From contig JAVTVY010033740.1 of NCBI GenBank assembly GCA_036873755.1, positions 1 through 64,000 of the forward strand: a stretch of DNA of 64,000 bases. Direction: 5' to 3'. The notes below the pieces were generated by a model. That model was not told where the DNA came from. It worked only from the letters and a program-made list of their open reading frames with translations, and did not search any database. Numbering within the stretch: the first letter of the stretch is position 1; the number at the start of each line of letters is the position of its first letter. The stretch is from Hanleya hanleyi. Its lineage: Eukaryota; Mollusca; Polyplacophora; Lepidopleurida; Hanleyidae. A program made the position numbers and the translations under genes. This document shows positions 1 through 13,373 of the stretch, in pieces.

Positions 1-423
1 TAGCTCTAGTTTCAAGGTATGGATTGGTACCCCATACATTTACTAATTTAACGGGGAGAGGAGTCCTTTATGAACTTCACACCTGTTTATTAACTCAAGA
101 ACAAAGGTTTACTTCATCACTTTCTTCTTCCTTCATGAACAAACTACTATTTTCTTGTGTTTGACTATTGTCGATTTCAGTGTGGGATATGTGAGCTCTC
201 AGCTCTTGCTTCAAGGTCAACTAGTTACCAAGAGTTAAGCTCATTTTAGTTTATCATTCAATATAAGATGTGATATATGTTACATTCTCAGAAACACAAA
301 ATTGTAGACCTTACTCTGGATTGCTAGATCAATTGGAATCCATGCTATTAAACAACCTTGAAATTTGAACCAATGTAATTCCAGATATACGGGCGTATAT
401 TGAAGCCCCTTCGGCTCTTGTTT
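1..423 (+). mobile_element. Module Y, right end (truncated by window edge)
   Basis: This is the last ~0.42 kb of a Y element. The sequence from base 1 recurs at 3,184, 6,361 and 9,548. The terminal motif CGGGCGTATA lies at 390-399, followed by a short GCC/GGC hairpin and CTTGTTT just before the H palindrome. Confidence 0.75.
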
Positions 424-471
424 GTGTTTGGGGTGGTATCACAGCGAGGCACCAAACGTAGGGCTAAACAC
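424..471. repeat. H: 48-bp imperfect palindrome at every module junction (copy 1 of 10)
   Basis: The motif starts GTGTTTGG and ends GGCTAAACAC, so its ends are near inverted repeats. An inner pair, TTTGG..GTG and CACCAAA, can also fold. Copies begin at 424, 3607, 6786, 9970, 11559, 13374, 15196, 17010, 19510 and 21100. Copies in the first 10 kb have GGGGTGG where later ones have GGAGTGG. The copies mark the start of X and Z modules, which suggests a transposon end or a recombination point. Confidence 0.8.
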
Positions 472-2008
472 AACAATTCTGTAAGACATTATACTACAGA
501 GCACCCTAAAGGTATCTTGCATAACTAGACCCCAGGGGGAACATGTGTACCAAATTTGAGAAAGATCCATGTATTAGTTCTTGAGAAATCGCGATAACAA
601 AGTTTCATGGGGAAATCCAACATGGTCGCCTGTTGGCCATATTGGGTTTTCGAATCGGACCAGAAAGGTATCCTGCACAACTAGATCCCAAGGGGAACCT
701 GTGTACCAAATTTGACAAAGATCCATGCAGTAGTTCCTGAGAAATCGCGATAACAAGGTTTCATGGGGAAATCCAAGATGGCTGCCTGGTGGCCATATTG
801 GATTTTCGAATCGGACCAGGAAAGGTATCTTGCACAACTAGACCCCAAGGCAAACCTGTGTACCGAATTTGAGAAAGATCCATGCAATACTTTCTGAGAA
901 ATAACAATAACAAAGTTTCATGGGGAAATCCAAAATGGCTGCCTGGTGGCCATATTGGATTTTCGAATCGAACCAGAAAAGGTATCTTGCACAACTAGAC
1001 CCTAAGGGGAACCTGTGTATCAAATTTGAGAAAGATCCATGCAGTAGTTCCTGAGAAATCGCGATAAAGTTTCATGGGGAAATCCAAGATGGCTGCCTGG
1101 TGGCCATATTGGATTTTAGTATCGGACCAGAAAAGGTATCTTGCATAACTAGACGCCAAGGGGAACATGTGTATCAAATTTGAAAAAGATCAATCTAGTA
1201 GTTCTTGAGAAATCGCGATAACAAAGTTTCATGGAAAATCGCATGGTCGCCTGTTGGCCATATTGGATTTTCGAATCTGACCAGAAAGGTATCTTGCAAA
1301 ACGAAACCCCAAGGGGAACCTGTGTACCAAATTGGACAAAGATTCATTTAGTAGTTCCTGAAAAATCGCGATAAAGTTTCATGGGGAAATCCAAGATGGC
1401 CGCCTGGTGGCCATATTGGATTTTCGAATCGGACCAGTAAGTTGGCATATCACTGTTTCGTACTAAAAACGAGGGAGTTTCCCAATTCTGTAGGGGTCAC
1501 ACAGTGGGATTCCCCCCAGAACAGACATGTTAAATTGAAAATGCCACTTTTTTAGATTGTATTGATATAAATTCGGCATAAAGGTTGATCGAAAATAATA
1601 ATGGATGAATTTGGAAAAAAAATATGGAATTTAGTGATAAATTGGTGACGTCATCATGCACATGGGAACGAGGGTATTATTTAGATGCCATTTTTGTCAC
1701 TATAGCAGACGACTTCTTACAATGGAAACGAGCTGGCGATGGGCATATAATTCCCACTTTTTTAAAGCTACTGGAGTTACTTGACAGAGTCGTAGTGAAT
1801 ATAAACATCTCATTTGCGTAGTGGATACCTCAGCCGTCAGGAGAACTTGGTGTATATTGTCGAAAATCAGATCACATTTGGACGTTGTTGTTGTTGTGGA
1901 AATGACAGGTCAGTTATGCAATTCGTTTTTCGAACGTTCTATGTTTTGGCATGAAAATGTTCCTGAGATAGATACATTTATTTTGATATATGATATATGA
2001 ATAGTTTT
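472..2008. repeat. Module X copy 1: 157-bp satellite plus spacer S
   Basis: Six satellite units start near 511, 667, 824, 981, 1135 and 1288, with periods of 153-157 bp. Each contains GGTATCTTGCA, GAAATCGCGATAA, TTTCATGGGG and TGGTGGCCATATTGGATTTT. Spacer S (1,439-2,008) begins TTGGCATATCACTGTTTCG, has a TGACGTCA site at 1,646-1,653 and no coding potential I can support. Confidence 0.85.
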
Positions 2009-3606
2009 TATACGCCCGCCCAAAAGACGGACGTATTATGTGATGGCGGTTTCCGTCCGTCTGTCCGTCTTTCCGTCTGTCCGGTTCTCGTTTCCGGTCC
2101 ATATCTGGGACAGTTTCCTATCCACAGCTCCAATTTTTGGTGAGTGGATACCCTACGGGGAGACGATGTGTCGCGTACCAAAATGACGGTCGAGGTCACA
2201 GGTCAAAGGTCACTGGCCTAAAAAACAGGAAATCACTGAAGTGTTCGTGTCCGGTCTATATCTGTGAACGTTTCCTATCCACAGCTCCAATTTTTGGTGA
2301 GTGGATACCCTACGGGGAGACGATGTGTCGCGTACCAAATTGAGGTCGAGGTCAGAGGTCAAAGGTCACTGTTGCCAAAAATCAGGAAATCATTGATCGT
2401 TGACAGTTTTCTATCTACAGTTCTAATTTTTGGTGAGTGGATGCCCTAGGGGGGGAACGATGTGTTGCATATTAAATGTAGATCAAGGTCACAGGTCAAA
2501 GGTCAGTTAAAAATTCCTAATTTTTTGTGAGTGGATTCAATAGGCGGAAATGAAGTGATGCATACCAAAAATTAGGTCAAGGTCAAAGGTCACTGATCCC
2601 AAAATTAGGAAATTATTAAAAATATTTTTATTTGTGTCAGTAGATATATTAGGGGGACACAATGTGTCACATACCAAAATGTAGGTCAAGGTCAAAGGTC
2701 AAGGTCACTGTGACCCCAAAATCGTGAAATTGATAAAAATCATGATTTTTAGTGTCCACTGAGAAATTGAGGGGAGACGGTTGGTCATGTACCAAAATTT
2801 AGATCAAGGTCAAAGGTCAAGGTCACTGTGATCCCAAAATCAGGAAATCATTAAAAATCATGATTTTTTGTGTGCATTGATAGATTGAGGGAAGACGATG
2901 TGTTGTGTACCAAAATTGAGGTCAAGGTCAAAGGTCAAGGTCACTGTGACCCCAAAATCAGAAAATCTTTAAAAATCATGATTTTTTGTGTACATTGATA
3001 GATTGAGGGAAGACGATGTGTTGTGTACCAAAATTGAGGTCAAGGTCAAAGGTCAAGGTCACTGTTACCCCAAAATCAAGAAATCATTAAAAGTCACATT
3101 TTCATATGCCTGTCGAAGACTAGGTCGTGTAATGCGATGTTGCGTTCTGTCCATTCATCCATTAACATTTGTTGTCCATGCGATAGCTCTAGTTTCAAGG
3201 TATGGATTGGTACCCCATACATTTACTAATTTAACGGGGAGAGGAGTCCTTTATGAACTTCACACCTGTTTATTAACTCAAGAACAAAGGTTTACTTCAT
3301 CACTTTCTTCTTCCTTCATGAACAAACTACTATTTTCTTGTGTTTGACTATTGTCGATTTCAGTGTGGGATATGTGAGCTCTCAGCTCTTGCTTCAAGGT
3401 CAACTAGTTACCAAGAGTTAAGCTCATTTTAGTTTATCATTCAATATAAGATGTGATATATGTTACATTCTCAGAAACACAAAATTGTAGACCTTACTCT
3501 GGATTGCTAGATCAATTGGAATCCATGCTATTAAACAACCTTGAAATTTGAACCAATGTAATTCCAGATATACGGGCGTATATTGAAGCCCCTTCGGCTC
3601 TTGTTT
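2009..3606. mobile_element. Module Y copy 1: element with TATACGCCCG ends and AGGTCA arrays
   Basis: The left end TATACGCCCG (2,009-2,018) and right end CGGGCGTATA (3,573-3,582) are inverted repeats. Just inside the left end is a CCGTCCGTCTGTCCGTC run. The body is a degenerate ~120-130-bp tandem repeat, each unit having AGGTCAAGGTCAAAGGTCA-type clusters, a spacer with AAATCATGATTTTT and GACGATGTGT. There is no transposase ORF, so it is non-autonomous. It could be a MITE or, given the 3' hairpin, a Helitron/Helentron-related element. Confidence 0.75.
2703..2715. promoter_or_regulatory. Perfect estrogen-response-element-like palindrome in Y
   Basis: GGTCACTGTGACC is an inverted repeat of the nuclear-receptor half-site with a 3-bp spacer. 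It also occurs at 2,939-2,951, 5,887-5,899, 6,116-6,128, 9,067-9,079 and 9,303-9,315, always next to direct repeats AGGTCA-A-AGGTCA (DR1) and AAGGTCA extended half-sites. Binding is only a prediction. Confidence 0.5.
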
Positions 3607-5192
3607 GTGTTTGGGGTGGTATCACAGCGAGGCACCAAACGTAGGGCTAAACACAACAATTCTGTAAGACATTATACTACAGAGCACCCTAAAGGTATCT
3701 TGCATAACTAGACCCCAGGGGGAACATGTGTACCAAATTTGAGAAAGATCCATGTATTAGTTCTTGAGAAATCGCGATAACAAAGTTTCATGGGGAAATC
3801 CAACATGGTCGCCTGTTGGCCATATTGGGTTTTCGAATCGGACCAGAAAGGTATCCTGCACAACTAGATCCCAAGGGGAACCTGTGTACCAAATTTGACA
3901 AAGATCCATGCAGTAGTTCCTGAGAAATCGCGATAACACGGTTTCATGGGGAAATCCAAGATGGCTGCCTGGTGGCCATATTGGATTTTCGAATCGGACC
4001 AGGAAAGGTATCTTGCACAACTAGACCCCAAGGCAAACCTGTGTACCGAATTTGAGAAAGATCCATGCAATACTTTCTGAGAAATAACAATAACAAAGTT
4101 TCATGGGGAAATCCAAAATGGCTGCCTGGTGGCCATATTGGATTTTCGAATCGAACCAGAAAAGGTATCTTGCACAACTAGACCCTAAGGGGAACCTGTG
4201 TATCAAATTTGAGAAAGATCCATGCAGTAGTTCCTGAGAAATCGCGATAAAGTTTCATGGGGAAATCCAAGATGGCTGCCTGGTGGCCATATTGGATTTT
4301 AGTATCGGACCAGAAAAGGTATCTTGCATAACTAGACGCCAAGGGGAACATGTGTATCAAATTTGAAAAAGATCAATCTAGTAGTTCTTGAGAAATCGCG
4401 ATAACAAAGTTTCATGGAAAATCGCATGGTCGCCTGTTGGCCATATTGGATTTTCGAATCTGACCAGAAAGGTATCTTGCAAAACGAGACCCCAAGGGGA
4501 ACCTGTGTACCAAATTGGACAAAGATTCATTTAGTAGTTCCTGAAAAATCGCGATAAAGTTTCATGGGGAAATCCAAGATGGCCGCCTGGTGGCCATATT
4601 GGATTTTCGAATCGGACCAGTAAGTTGGCATATCACTGTTTCGTACTAAAAACGAGGGAGTTTCCCAATTCTGTAGGGGTCACACAGTGGGATTCCCCCC
4701 AGAACAGACATGTTAAATTGAAAATGCCACTTTTTTAGATTGTATTGATATAAATTCGGCATAAAGGTTGATCGAAAATAATAATGGATGAATTTGGAAA
4801 AAAAATATGGAATTTAGTGATAAATTGGTGACGTCATCATGCACATGGGAACGAGGGTATTATTTAGATGCCATTTTTGTCACTATAGCAGACGACTTCT
4901 TACACTGAAAACGAGCTGGCGATGGGCATATAATTCCCACTTTTTTTAAAGCTACTGGAGTTACTTGACAGAGTCGTAGTGAATATAAACATCTCATTTG
5001 CGTAATGGATACCTCAGCCGTCAGGAGAACTTGGTGTGTATTGTCGAAAATCAGATCACATTTGGACGTTGTTGTTGTTGTGGAAATGACAGGTCAGTTA
5101 TGCAATTCCTTTTTCGAACGTTCTATGTTTTGGCATGAAAATGTTCCTGAGATAGATACATTTATTTTGATATATGATATATGAATAGTTTT
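3607..5192. repeat. Module X copy 2
   Basis: H (3,607-3,654), six satellite units and spacer S, nearly identical to copy 1. The only clear differences are single substitutions and a one-base longer T run in S. Confidence 0.85.
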
Positions 5193-6785
5193 TATACGCC
5201 CGCCCAAAAGACGGACGTATTATGTGATGGCGGTTTCCGTCCGTCTGTCCGTCTTTCCGTCTGTCCGGTTCTCGTTTCCGGTCCATATCTGGGACAGTTT
5301 CCTATCCACAGCTCCAATTTTTGGTGAGTGGATACCCTACGGGGAGACGATGTGTCGCGTACCAAAATGACGGTCGAGGTCACAGGTCAAAGGTCACTGG
5401 CCTAAAAAACAGGAAATCACTGAAGTGTTCGTGTCCGGTCTATATCTGTGAACGTTTCCTATCCACAGCTCCAATTTTTGGTGAGTGGATACCCTACGGG
5501 GAGACGATGTGTCGCGTACCAAATTGAGGTCGAGGTCAGAGGTCAAAGGTCACTGTTGCCAAAAATCAGGAAATCATTGATCGTTGACAGTTTTCTATCT
5601 ACAGTTCTAATTTTTGGTGAGTGGATGCCCTAGGGGGGGAACGATGTGTTGCATATTAAATGTAGATCAAGGTCACAGGTCAAAGGTCAGTTAAAAATTT
5701 CTAATTTTTTGTGAGTGGATTCAATAGGCGGAAATGAAGTGATGCATACCAAAAATTAGGTCAAGGTCAAAGGTCACTGATCCCAAAATTAGGAAATTAT
5801 TAAAAATATTTTTATTTGTGTCAGTAGATATATTAGGGGGACACAATGTGTCACATACCAAAATGTAGGTCAAGGTCAAAGGTCAAGGTCACTGTGACCC
5901 CAAAATCGTGAAATTGATAAAAATCATGATTTTTAGTGTCCACTGAGAAATTGAGGGGAGACGGTTGGTCATGTACCAAAATTTAGATCAAGGTCAAAGG
6001 TCAAGGTCACTGTGATCCCAAAATCAGGAAATCATTAAAAATCATGATTTTTTGTGTGCATTGATAGATTGAGGGAAGACGATGTGTTGTGTACCAAAAT
6101 TGAGGTCAAGGTCAAGGTCACTGTGACCCCAAAATCAGGAAATCATTGAAAATCATGATTTTTTGTGTGCATTGATAGATTGAGGGAAGACGATGTGTTG
6201 TGTACCAAAATTGAGGTCAAGGTCAAAGGTCAAGGTCACTGTTACCCCAAAATCAAGAAATCATTAAAAGTCACATTTTCATATGCCTGTCGAAGACGAG
6301 GTCGTGTAATGCGATGTTGCGTTCTGTCCATTCATCCATTAACATTTGTTGTCCATGCGATAGCTCTAGTTTCAAGGTATGGATTGGTACCCCATACATT
6401 TACTAATTTAACGGGGAGAGGAGTCCTTTATGAACTTCACACCTGTTTATTAACTCAAGAACAAAGGTTTACTTCATCACTTTCTTCTTCCTTCATGAAA
6501 AAAAACTACTATTTTCTTGTGTTTGACTATTGTCGATTTCAGTGTGGGATATGTGAGCTCTCAGCTCTTGCTTCAAGGTCAACTAGTTACCAAGAGTTAA
6601 GCTCATTTTAGTTTATCATTCAATATAAGATGTGATATATGTTACATTCTCAGAAACACAAAATTGTAGACCTTACTCTGGATTGCTAGATCAATTGGAA
6701 TCCATGCTATTAAACAACCTTGAAATTTGAACCAATGTAATTCCAGATATACGGGCGTATATTGAAGTCCCTTCGGCTCTTGTTT
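5193..6785. mobile_element. Module Y copy 2
   Basis: Near-identical to Y copy 1. One AGGTCA cluster is 6 bp shorter (around 6,105-6,120), and MCIDRLR replaces MYIDRLR in the chance ORF. Confidence 0.8.
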
Positions 6786-8372
6786 GTGTTTGGGGTGGTA
6801 TCACAGCGAGGCACCAAACGTAGGGCTAAACACAACAATTATGTAAGACATTATACTACAGAGCACCCTAAAGGTATCTTGCATAACTAGACCCCAGGGG
6901 GAACATGTGTACCAAATTTGAGAAAGATCCATGTAGTAGTTCTTGAGAAATCGCGATAACAAAGTTTCATGGGGAAATCCAACATGGTCGCCTGTTGGCC
7001 ATATTGGATTTTCGAATCGGACCAGAAAGGTATCCTGCACAATTAGATCCCAAGGGGAACCTGTGTACCAAATTTGACAAAGATCCATGCAGTAGTTCCT
7101 CAGAAATCGCGATAACAAGGTTTCATGGGGAAATCCAAGATGGCTGCCTGGTGGCCATATTGGATTTTCGACTCGGACCAGGAAAGGTATCTTGCACAAC
7201 TAGACCCCAAGGCAAACCTGTGTACCGAATTTGAGAAAGATCCATGCAATACTTTCTGAGAAATAACAATAACAAAGTTTCATGGGGAAATCCAAAATGG
7301 CTGCCTGGTGGCCATATTGGATTTTCGAATCGAACCAGAAAAGGTATCTTGCACAACTAGACCCTAAGGGGAACCTGTGTATCAAATTTGAGAAAGATCC
7401 ATGCAGTAGTTCCTGAGAAATCGCGATAAAGTTTCATGGGGAAATCCAAGATGGCTGCCTGGTGGCCATATTGGATTTTAGTATCGGACCAGAAAAGGTA
7501 TCTTGCATAACTAGACGCCAAGGGGAACATGTGTATCAAATTTGAAAAAAGATCAATCTAGTAGTTCTTGAGAAATCGCGATAACAAAGTTTCATGGAAA
7601 ATCGCATGGTCGCCTGTTGGCCATATTGGATTTTCGAATCTGACCAGAAAGGTATCTTGCAAAACGAGACCCCAAGGGGAACCTGTGTACCAAATTGGAC
7701 AAAGATTCATTTAGTAGTTCCTGAAAAATCGCGATAAAGTTTCATGGGGAAATCCAAGATGGCCGCCTGGTGGCCATATTGGATTTTCGAATCGGACCAG
7801 TAAGTTGGCATATCACTGTTTCGTACTAAAAACGAGGGAGTTTCCCAATTCTGTAGGGGTCACACAGTGGGATTCCCCCCAGAACAGACATGTTAAATTG
7901 AAAATGCCACTTTTTTAGATTGTATTGATATAAATTCGGCATAAAGGTTGATCGAAAATAATAATGGATGAATTTGGAAAAAAAATATGGAATTTAGTGA
8001 TAAATTGGTGACGTCATCATGCACATGGGAACGAGGGTATTATTTAGATGCCATTTTTGTCACTATAGCAGACGACTTCTTACACTGAAAACGAGCTGGC
8101 GATGGGCATATAATTCCCACTTTTTTTAAAGCTACTGGAGTTACTTGACAGAGTCGTAGTGAATATAAACATCTCATTTGCGTAATGGATACCTCAGCCG
8201 TCAGGAGAACTTGGTGTGTATTGTCGAAAATCAGATCACATTTGGACGTTGTTGTTGTTGTGGAAATGACAGGTCAGTTATGCAATTCCTTTTTCGAACG
8301 TTCTATGTTTTGGCATGAAAATGTTCCTGAGATAGATACATTTATTTTGATATATGATATATGAATAGTTTT
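6786..8372. repeat. Module X copy 3
   Basis: H (6,786-6,833), satellite and S. It shares with copy 4 several variants absent from copies 1-2, for example GTAGTAG in the first unit and CGACTCGGACC in the third, showing that copies 3 and 4 are closest relatives. Confidence 0.85.
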
Positions 8373-9969
8373 TATACGCCCGCCCAAAAGACGGACGTAT
8401 TATGTGATGGCGGTTTCCGTCCGTCTGTCCGTCTTTCCGTCTGTCCGGTTCTCGTTTCCGGTCCATATCTGGGACAGTTTTCTATCCACAGCTCCAATTT
8501 TTGGTGAGTGGATACCCTACGGGGAGACGATGTGTCGCGTACCAAAATGACGGTCGAGGTCACAGGTCAAAGGTCACTGGCCTAAAAAACAGGAAATCAC
8601 TGAAGTGTTCGTGTCCGGTCTATATCTGTGAACGTTTCCTATCCACAGCTCCAATTTTTGGTGAGTGGATACCCTACGGGGAGACGATGTGTCGCGTACC
8701 AAATTGAGGTCGAGGTCAGAGGTCAAAGGTCACTGTTGCCAAAAATCAGGAAATCATTGATCGTTGACAGTTTTCTATCTACAGTTCTAATTTTTGGTGA
8801 GTGGATGCCCTAGGGGGGGAACGATGTGTTGCATATTAAATGTAGATCAAGGTCACAGGTCAAAGGTCAGTTAAAAATTCCTAATTTTTTGTGAGTGGAT
8901 TCAATAGGCGGAAATGAAGAGATGCATACCAAAAATTAGGTCAAGGTCAAAGGTCACTGATCCCAAAATTAGGAAATTATTAAAAATATTTTTATTTGTG
9001 TCAGTAGATATATTAGGGGGACACAATGTGTCACATACCAAAATGTAGGTCAAGGTCAAAGGTCAAGGTCACTGTGACCCCAAAATCGTGAAATTGATAA
9101 AAATCATGATTTTTAGTGTCCACTGAGAAATTGAGGGGAGACGGTTGGTCATGTACCAAAATTTAGATCAAGGTCAAAGGTCAAGGTCACTGTGATCCCA
9201 AAATCAGGAAATCATTAAAAATCATGATTTTTTGTGTGCATTGATAGATTGAGGGAAGACGATGTGTTGTGTACCAAAATTGAGGTCAAGGTCAAAGGTC
9301 AAGGTCACTGTGACCCCAAAATCAGAAAATCTTTAAAAATCATGATTTTTTGTGTACATTGATAGATTGAGGGAAGACGATGTGTTGTGTACCAAAATTG
9401 AGGTCAAGGTCAAAGGTCAAGGTCACTGTTACCCCAAAATCAAGAAATCATTAAAAGTCACATTTTCATATGCCTGTCGAAGACTAGGTCGTGTAATGCG
9501 ATGTTGCGTTCTGTCCATTCATCCATTAACATTTGTTGTCCATGCGATAGCTCTAGTTTCAAGGTATGGATTGGTACCCCATACATTTACTAATTTAACG
9601 GGAGAGGAGTCCTTTATGAACTTCACACCTGTTTATTAACTCAAGAACAAAGGTTTACTTCATCACTTTCTTCTTCCTTCATGAAAAAACTACTATTTTC
9701 TTGTGTTTGACTATTGTCGATTTCAGTGTGGGATATGTGAGCTCTCAGCTCTTGCTTCAAGGTCAACTAGTTACCAAGAGTTAAGCTCATTTTAGTTTAT
9801 CATTCAATATAAGATGTGATATATGTTACATTCTCAGAAACACAAAATTGTAGACCTTACTCTGGATTGCTAGATCAATTGGAATCCATGCTATTAAACA
9901 ACCTTGAAATTTGAACCAATGTAATTCCAGATATACGGGCGTATATTGAAGTCCCTTCGGCTCTTGTTT
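8373..9969. mobile_element. Module Y copy 3
   Basis: Full-length Y with both ends. It keeps the longer AGGTCA cluster of copy 1 near 9,280-9,315. Confidence 0.8.
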
Positions 9970-11558
9970 GTGTTTGGGGTGGTATCACAGCGAGGCACCA
10001 AACGTAGGGCTAAACACAACAATTATGTAAGACATTATACTACAGAGCACCCTAAAGGTATCTTGCATAACTAGACCCCAGGGGGAACATGTGTACCAAA
10101 TTTGAGAAAGATCCATGTAGTAGTTCTTGAGAAATCGCGATAACAAAGTTTCATGGGGAAATCCAACATGGTCGCCTGTTGGCCATATTGGATTTTCGAA
10201 TCGGACCAGAAAGGTATCCTGCACAATTAGATCCCAAGGGGAACCTGTGTACCAAATTTGACAAAGATCCATGCAGTAGTTCCTCAGAAATCGCGATAAC
10301 AAGGTTTCATGGGGAAATCCAAGATGGCTGCCTGGTGGCCATATTGGATTTTCGACTCGGACCAGGAAAGGTATCTTGCACAACTAGACCCCAAGGCAAA
10401 CCTGTGTACCGAATTTGAGAAAGATCCATGCAATACTTTCTGAGAAATAACAATAACAAAGTTTCATGGGGAAATCCAAAATGGCTGCCTGGTGGCCATA
10501 TTGGATTTTCGAATCGAACCAGAAAAGGTATCTTGCACAACTAGACCCTAAGGGGAACCTGTGTATCAAATTTGAGAAAGATCCATGCAGTAGTTCCTGA
10601 GAAATCGCGATAAAGTTTCATGGGGAAATCCAAGATGGCTGCCTGGTGGCCATATTGGATTTTAGTATCGGACCAGAAAAGGTATCTTGCATAACTAGAC
10701 GCCAAGGGGAACATGTGTATCAAATTTGAAAAAGATCAATCTAGTAGTTCTTGAGAAATCGCGATAACAAAGTTTCATGGAAAATCGCATGGTCGCCTGT
10801 TGGCCATATTGGATTTTCGAATCTGACCAGAAAGGTATCTTGCAAAACGAGACCCCAAGGGGAACCTGTGTACCAAATTGGACAAAGATTCATTTAGTAG
10901 TTCCTGAAAAATCGCGATAAAGTTTCATGGGGAAATCCAAGATGGCCGCCTGGTGGCCATATTGGATTTTCGAATCGGACCAGTAAGTTGGCATATCACT
11001 GTTTCGTACTAAAAACGAGGGAGTTTCCCAATTCTGTAGGGGTCACACAGTGGGATTCCCCCCAGAACAGACATGTTAAATTGAAAATGCCACTTTTTTA
11101 GATTGTATTGATATAAATTCAGCATAAAGGTTGATCGAAAATCAGAATGGATGAATTTAGAAAAAAAATATGGAATTTAGTGATAAATTGGTGACGTCAT
11201 CATGCACATGGGAACGAGGGTATTATTTAGGTGCCATTTTTGTCACTATAGCAGACGACTTCTTACACTGAAAACGAGCTGGCGATGGGCATATAATTCC
11301 CACTTTTTTTAAAGCTACTGGAGTTACTTGACAGAGTCGTAGTGAATATAAACATCTCATTTGCGTAATGGATACCTCAGCCGTCAGGAGAACTTGGTGT
11401 GTATTGTCGAAAATCAGATCACATTTGGACGTTGTTGTTGTTGTGGAAATGACAGGTCAGTTATGCAATTCCTTTTTCGAACGTTCTATGTTTTGGCATA
11501 AAAATGTTCCTGAGATAGATACATTTATTTTGATATATGATATATTAATAGTTTTTTT
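9970..11558. repeat. Module X copy 4, not followed by Y
   Basis: H (9,970-10,017), six satellite units and S. S changes character here (CAGAATGGATGAATTTAG variant) to match the S copies of the downstream Z modules. It runs straight into the next H with no Y element, marking the switch from X-Y to Z periodicity. Confidence 0.85.
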
Positions 11559-13373
11559 GTGTTTGGAGTGGTATCACAGCGAGGCACCAAACGTTGGGCT
11601 AAACACAACAAACCTGTAAGACATTATACTACAGAGCACCCTTATATACAGAAAGGGGTATTTGGTTTTATTTTAAAATATCTGGTAACGTTTCAGAGAA
11701 CCATTCAATGCTAATTTTGTGAATTATTCTATTAATTTGGGAAGTCTTAGCTACGTCAGCCTTAGTAGTTCAAGAAAATTGGCCCCCTCCCCCCCCTCAC
11801 ATTGCATGTGACCCTGCTATTTATGGACCATGGGTTTGTTATGAGTGCCCTCCCTTGGACCATTTTCTCACGTTTGTCAATAATAAAATCACATATAACT
11901 CGTTCTGATAGAAATTATTCCTCCATGTGCGGGTCTTTACATAATGGTGACCACTTGCTGACCGCCCCCAATCTATGCCCCCAAACCTTCCTTCACTCGA
12001 ATCTCTGCTCCCATCCCATATAACATAACCCCACGCTCTAAGATAGTCTGTGATGTTCATTGCTGCCCCCTCAGGCCCAAATTCCTTTTCTTCTTCCCGG
12101 CACCTGATCTAATCTGTAAAGTTACCGCTGCACATGCATTCCCTCTCCCACTCCTCTTCCCACCCCATTACCCACCCAGTGTATCAGGCTACATGTACTA
12201 CTTGTATTCCATGGTTTATGCCCCATATTGCAAAATGGCCACCATACTTTTTATGGTACGGTACCTGTTACACCATATGTTTCCTCTACACCATACTTGT
12301 TTGCTTAAATTTTGAAGTTGTACTTGGGCAGTGGATAGCTTAATGTAATTCTCTTGTGACGTCATCACTATTATAACATCGTCATGGTGCTCACAATGTT
12401 GCAATACACTTATGACGTTACGTCATAATACAATGACTTTTGATGTGATGTCAAAATATATGTAGGAACATATACAGTTGGCCTACACATAATACAGTTT
12501 GCTAATTTACTTTTTTATAGATTGTTCCTTAATAAAATGCTCGTCTGATCACTCTGCATGTTCTTCAGTTAAATCGATTAATGAACACAAGTGTACATAG
12601 TTTACATGTACAGATGTGACTTTTCATCATCAACTACTGCCAGGGCACATAATGTCTGAAGTGACACTCATAGGAAATACAGTATATTCCGGACAGATTT
12701 TAACCGATTTTCATGCCGCATACACCAAAATGTTCAGAATTTGCAGCTTTATTCACTTTCTAGATTAAGAGATATTTCTAAAACATTTTTTTGTCATATA
12801 AGGTGGCATATCACTGTTTCGTACTAAAAACGAGGGAGTTTCCCAAATCTGTAGGGGTCACACAGTGGGATTCCCCCCAGAACAGACATGTTAAATTGAA
12901 AATGCCACTTTTTTAGATTGTATTGATATAAATTCAGCATAAAGGTTGATCGAAAATCAGAATGGATGAATTTAGAAAAAAAATATGGAATTTAGTGATA
13001 AATTGGTGACGTCATCATGCACATGGGAACGAGGGTATTATTTAGGTGCCATTTTTGTCACTATAGCAGACGACTTCTTACACTGAAAACGAGCTGGCGA
13101 TGGGCATATAATTCCCACTTTTTTTAAAGCTACTGGAGTTACTTGACAGAGTCGTAGTGAATATAAACATCTCATTTGCGTAGTGGATACCTCAGCCGTC
13201 AGGAGAACTTGGTGTATATTGTCGAAAATCAGATCACATTTGGACGTTGTTGTTGTTGTGGAAATGACAGGTCAGTTATGCAATTTTTTTTTTCGAACGT
13301 TCTATGTTTTGGCATGAAAATGTTCCTGAGATAGATACATTTATTTTGATATATGATATATGAATAGTTTTTT
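11559..13373. repeat. Module Z copy 1: H + 1.2-kb segment C + spacer S
   Basis: Segment C (about 11,607-12,801) contains a C-rich tract, a TGACGTCA site at 12,357-12,364, a near-palindrome TATGACGTTACGTCATA about 50 bp later, and an ACATGTACA motif. Spacer S (12,802-13,373) is the same as in module X. The short open frames are not conserved between copies (C-tract length shifts them), so I see no gene. Confidence 0.82.

Noticed and set aside
2988..3347. 119-codon open frame at the Y right end
   Set aside because: It crosses AGGTCA repeat units into the unrelated right-end sequence, and its length varies between the three Y copies (119, 148, 95 codons) through small indels.
6801..7199. 132-codon open frame in the satellite (repeated FLVRFENPIWPPGSH-type peptide)
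   Set aside because: The satellite happens to have few stops on the minus strand and period ~157 shifts frame each unit. The peptide is not conserved in one frame and no start or splice context is shared.
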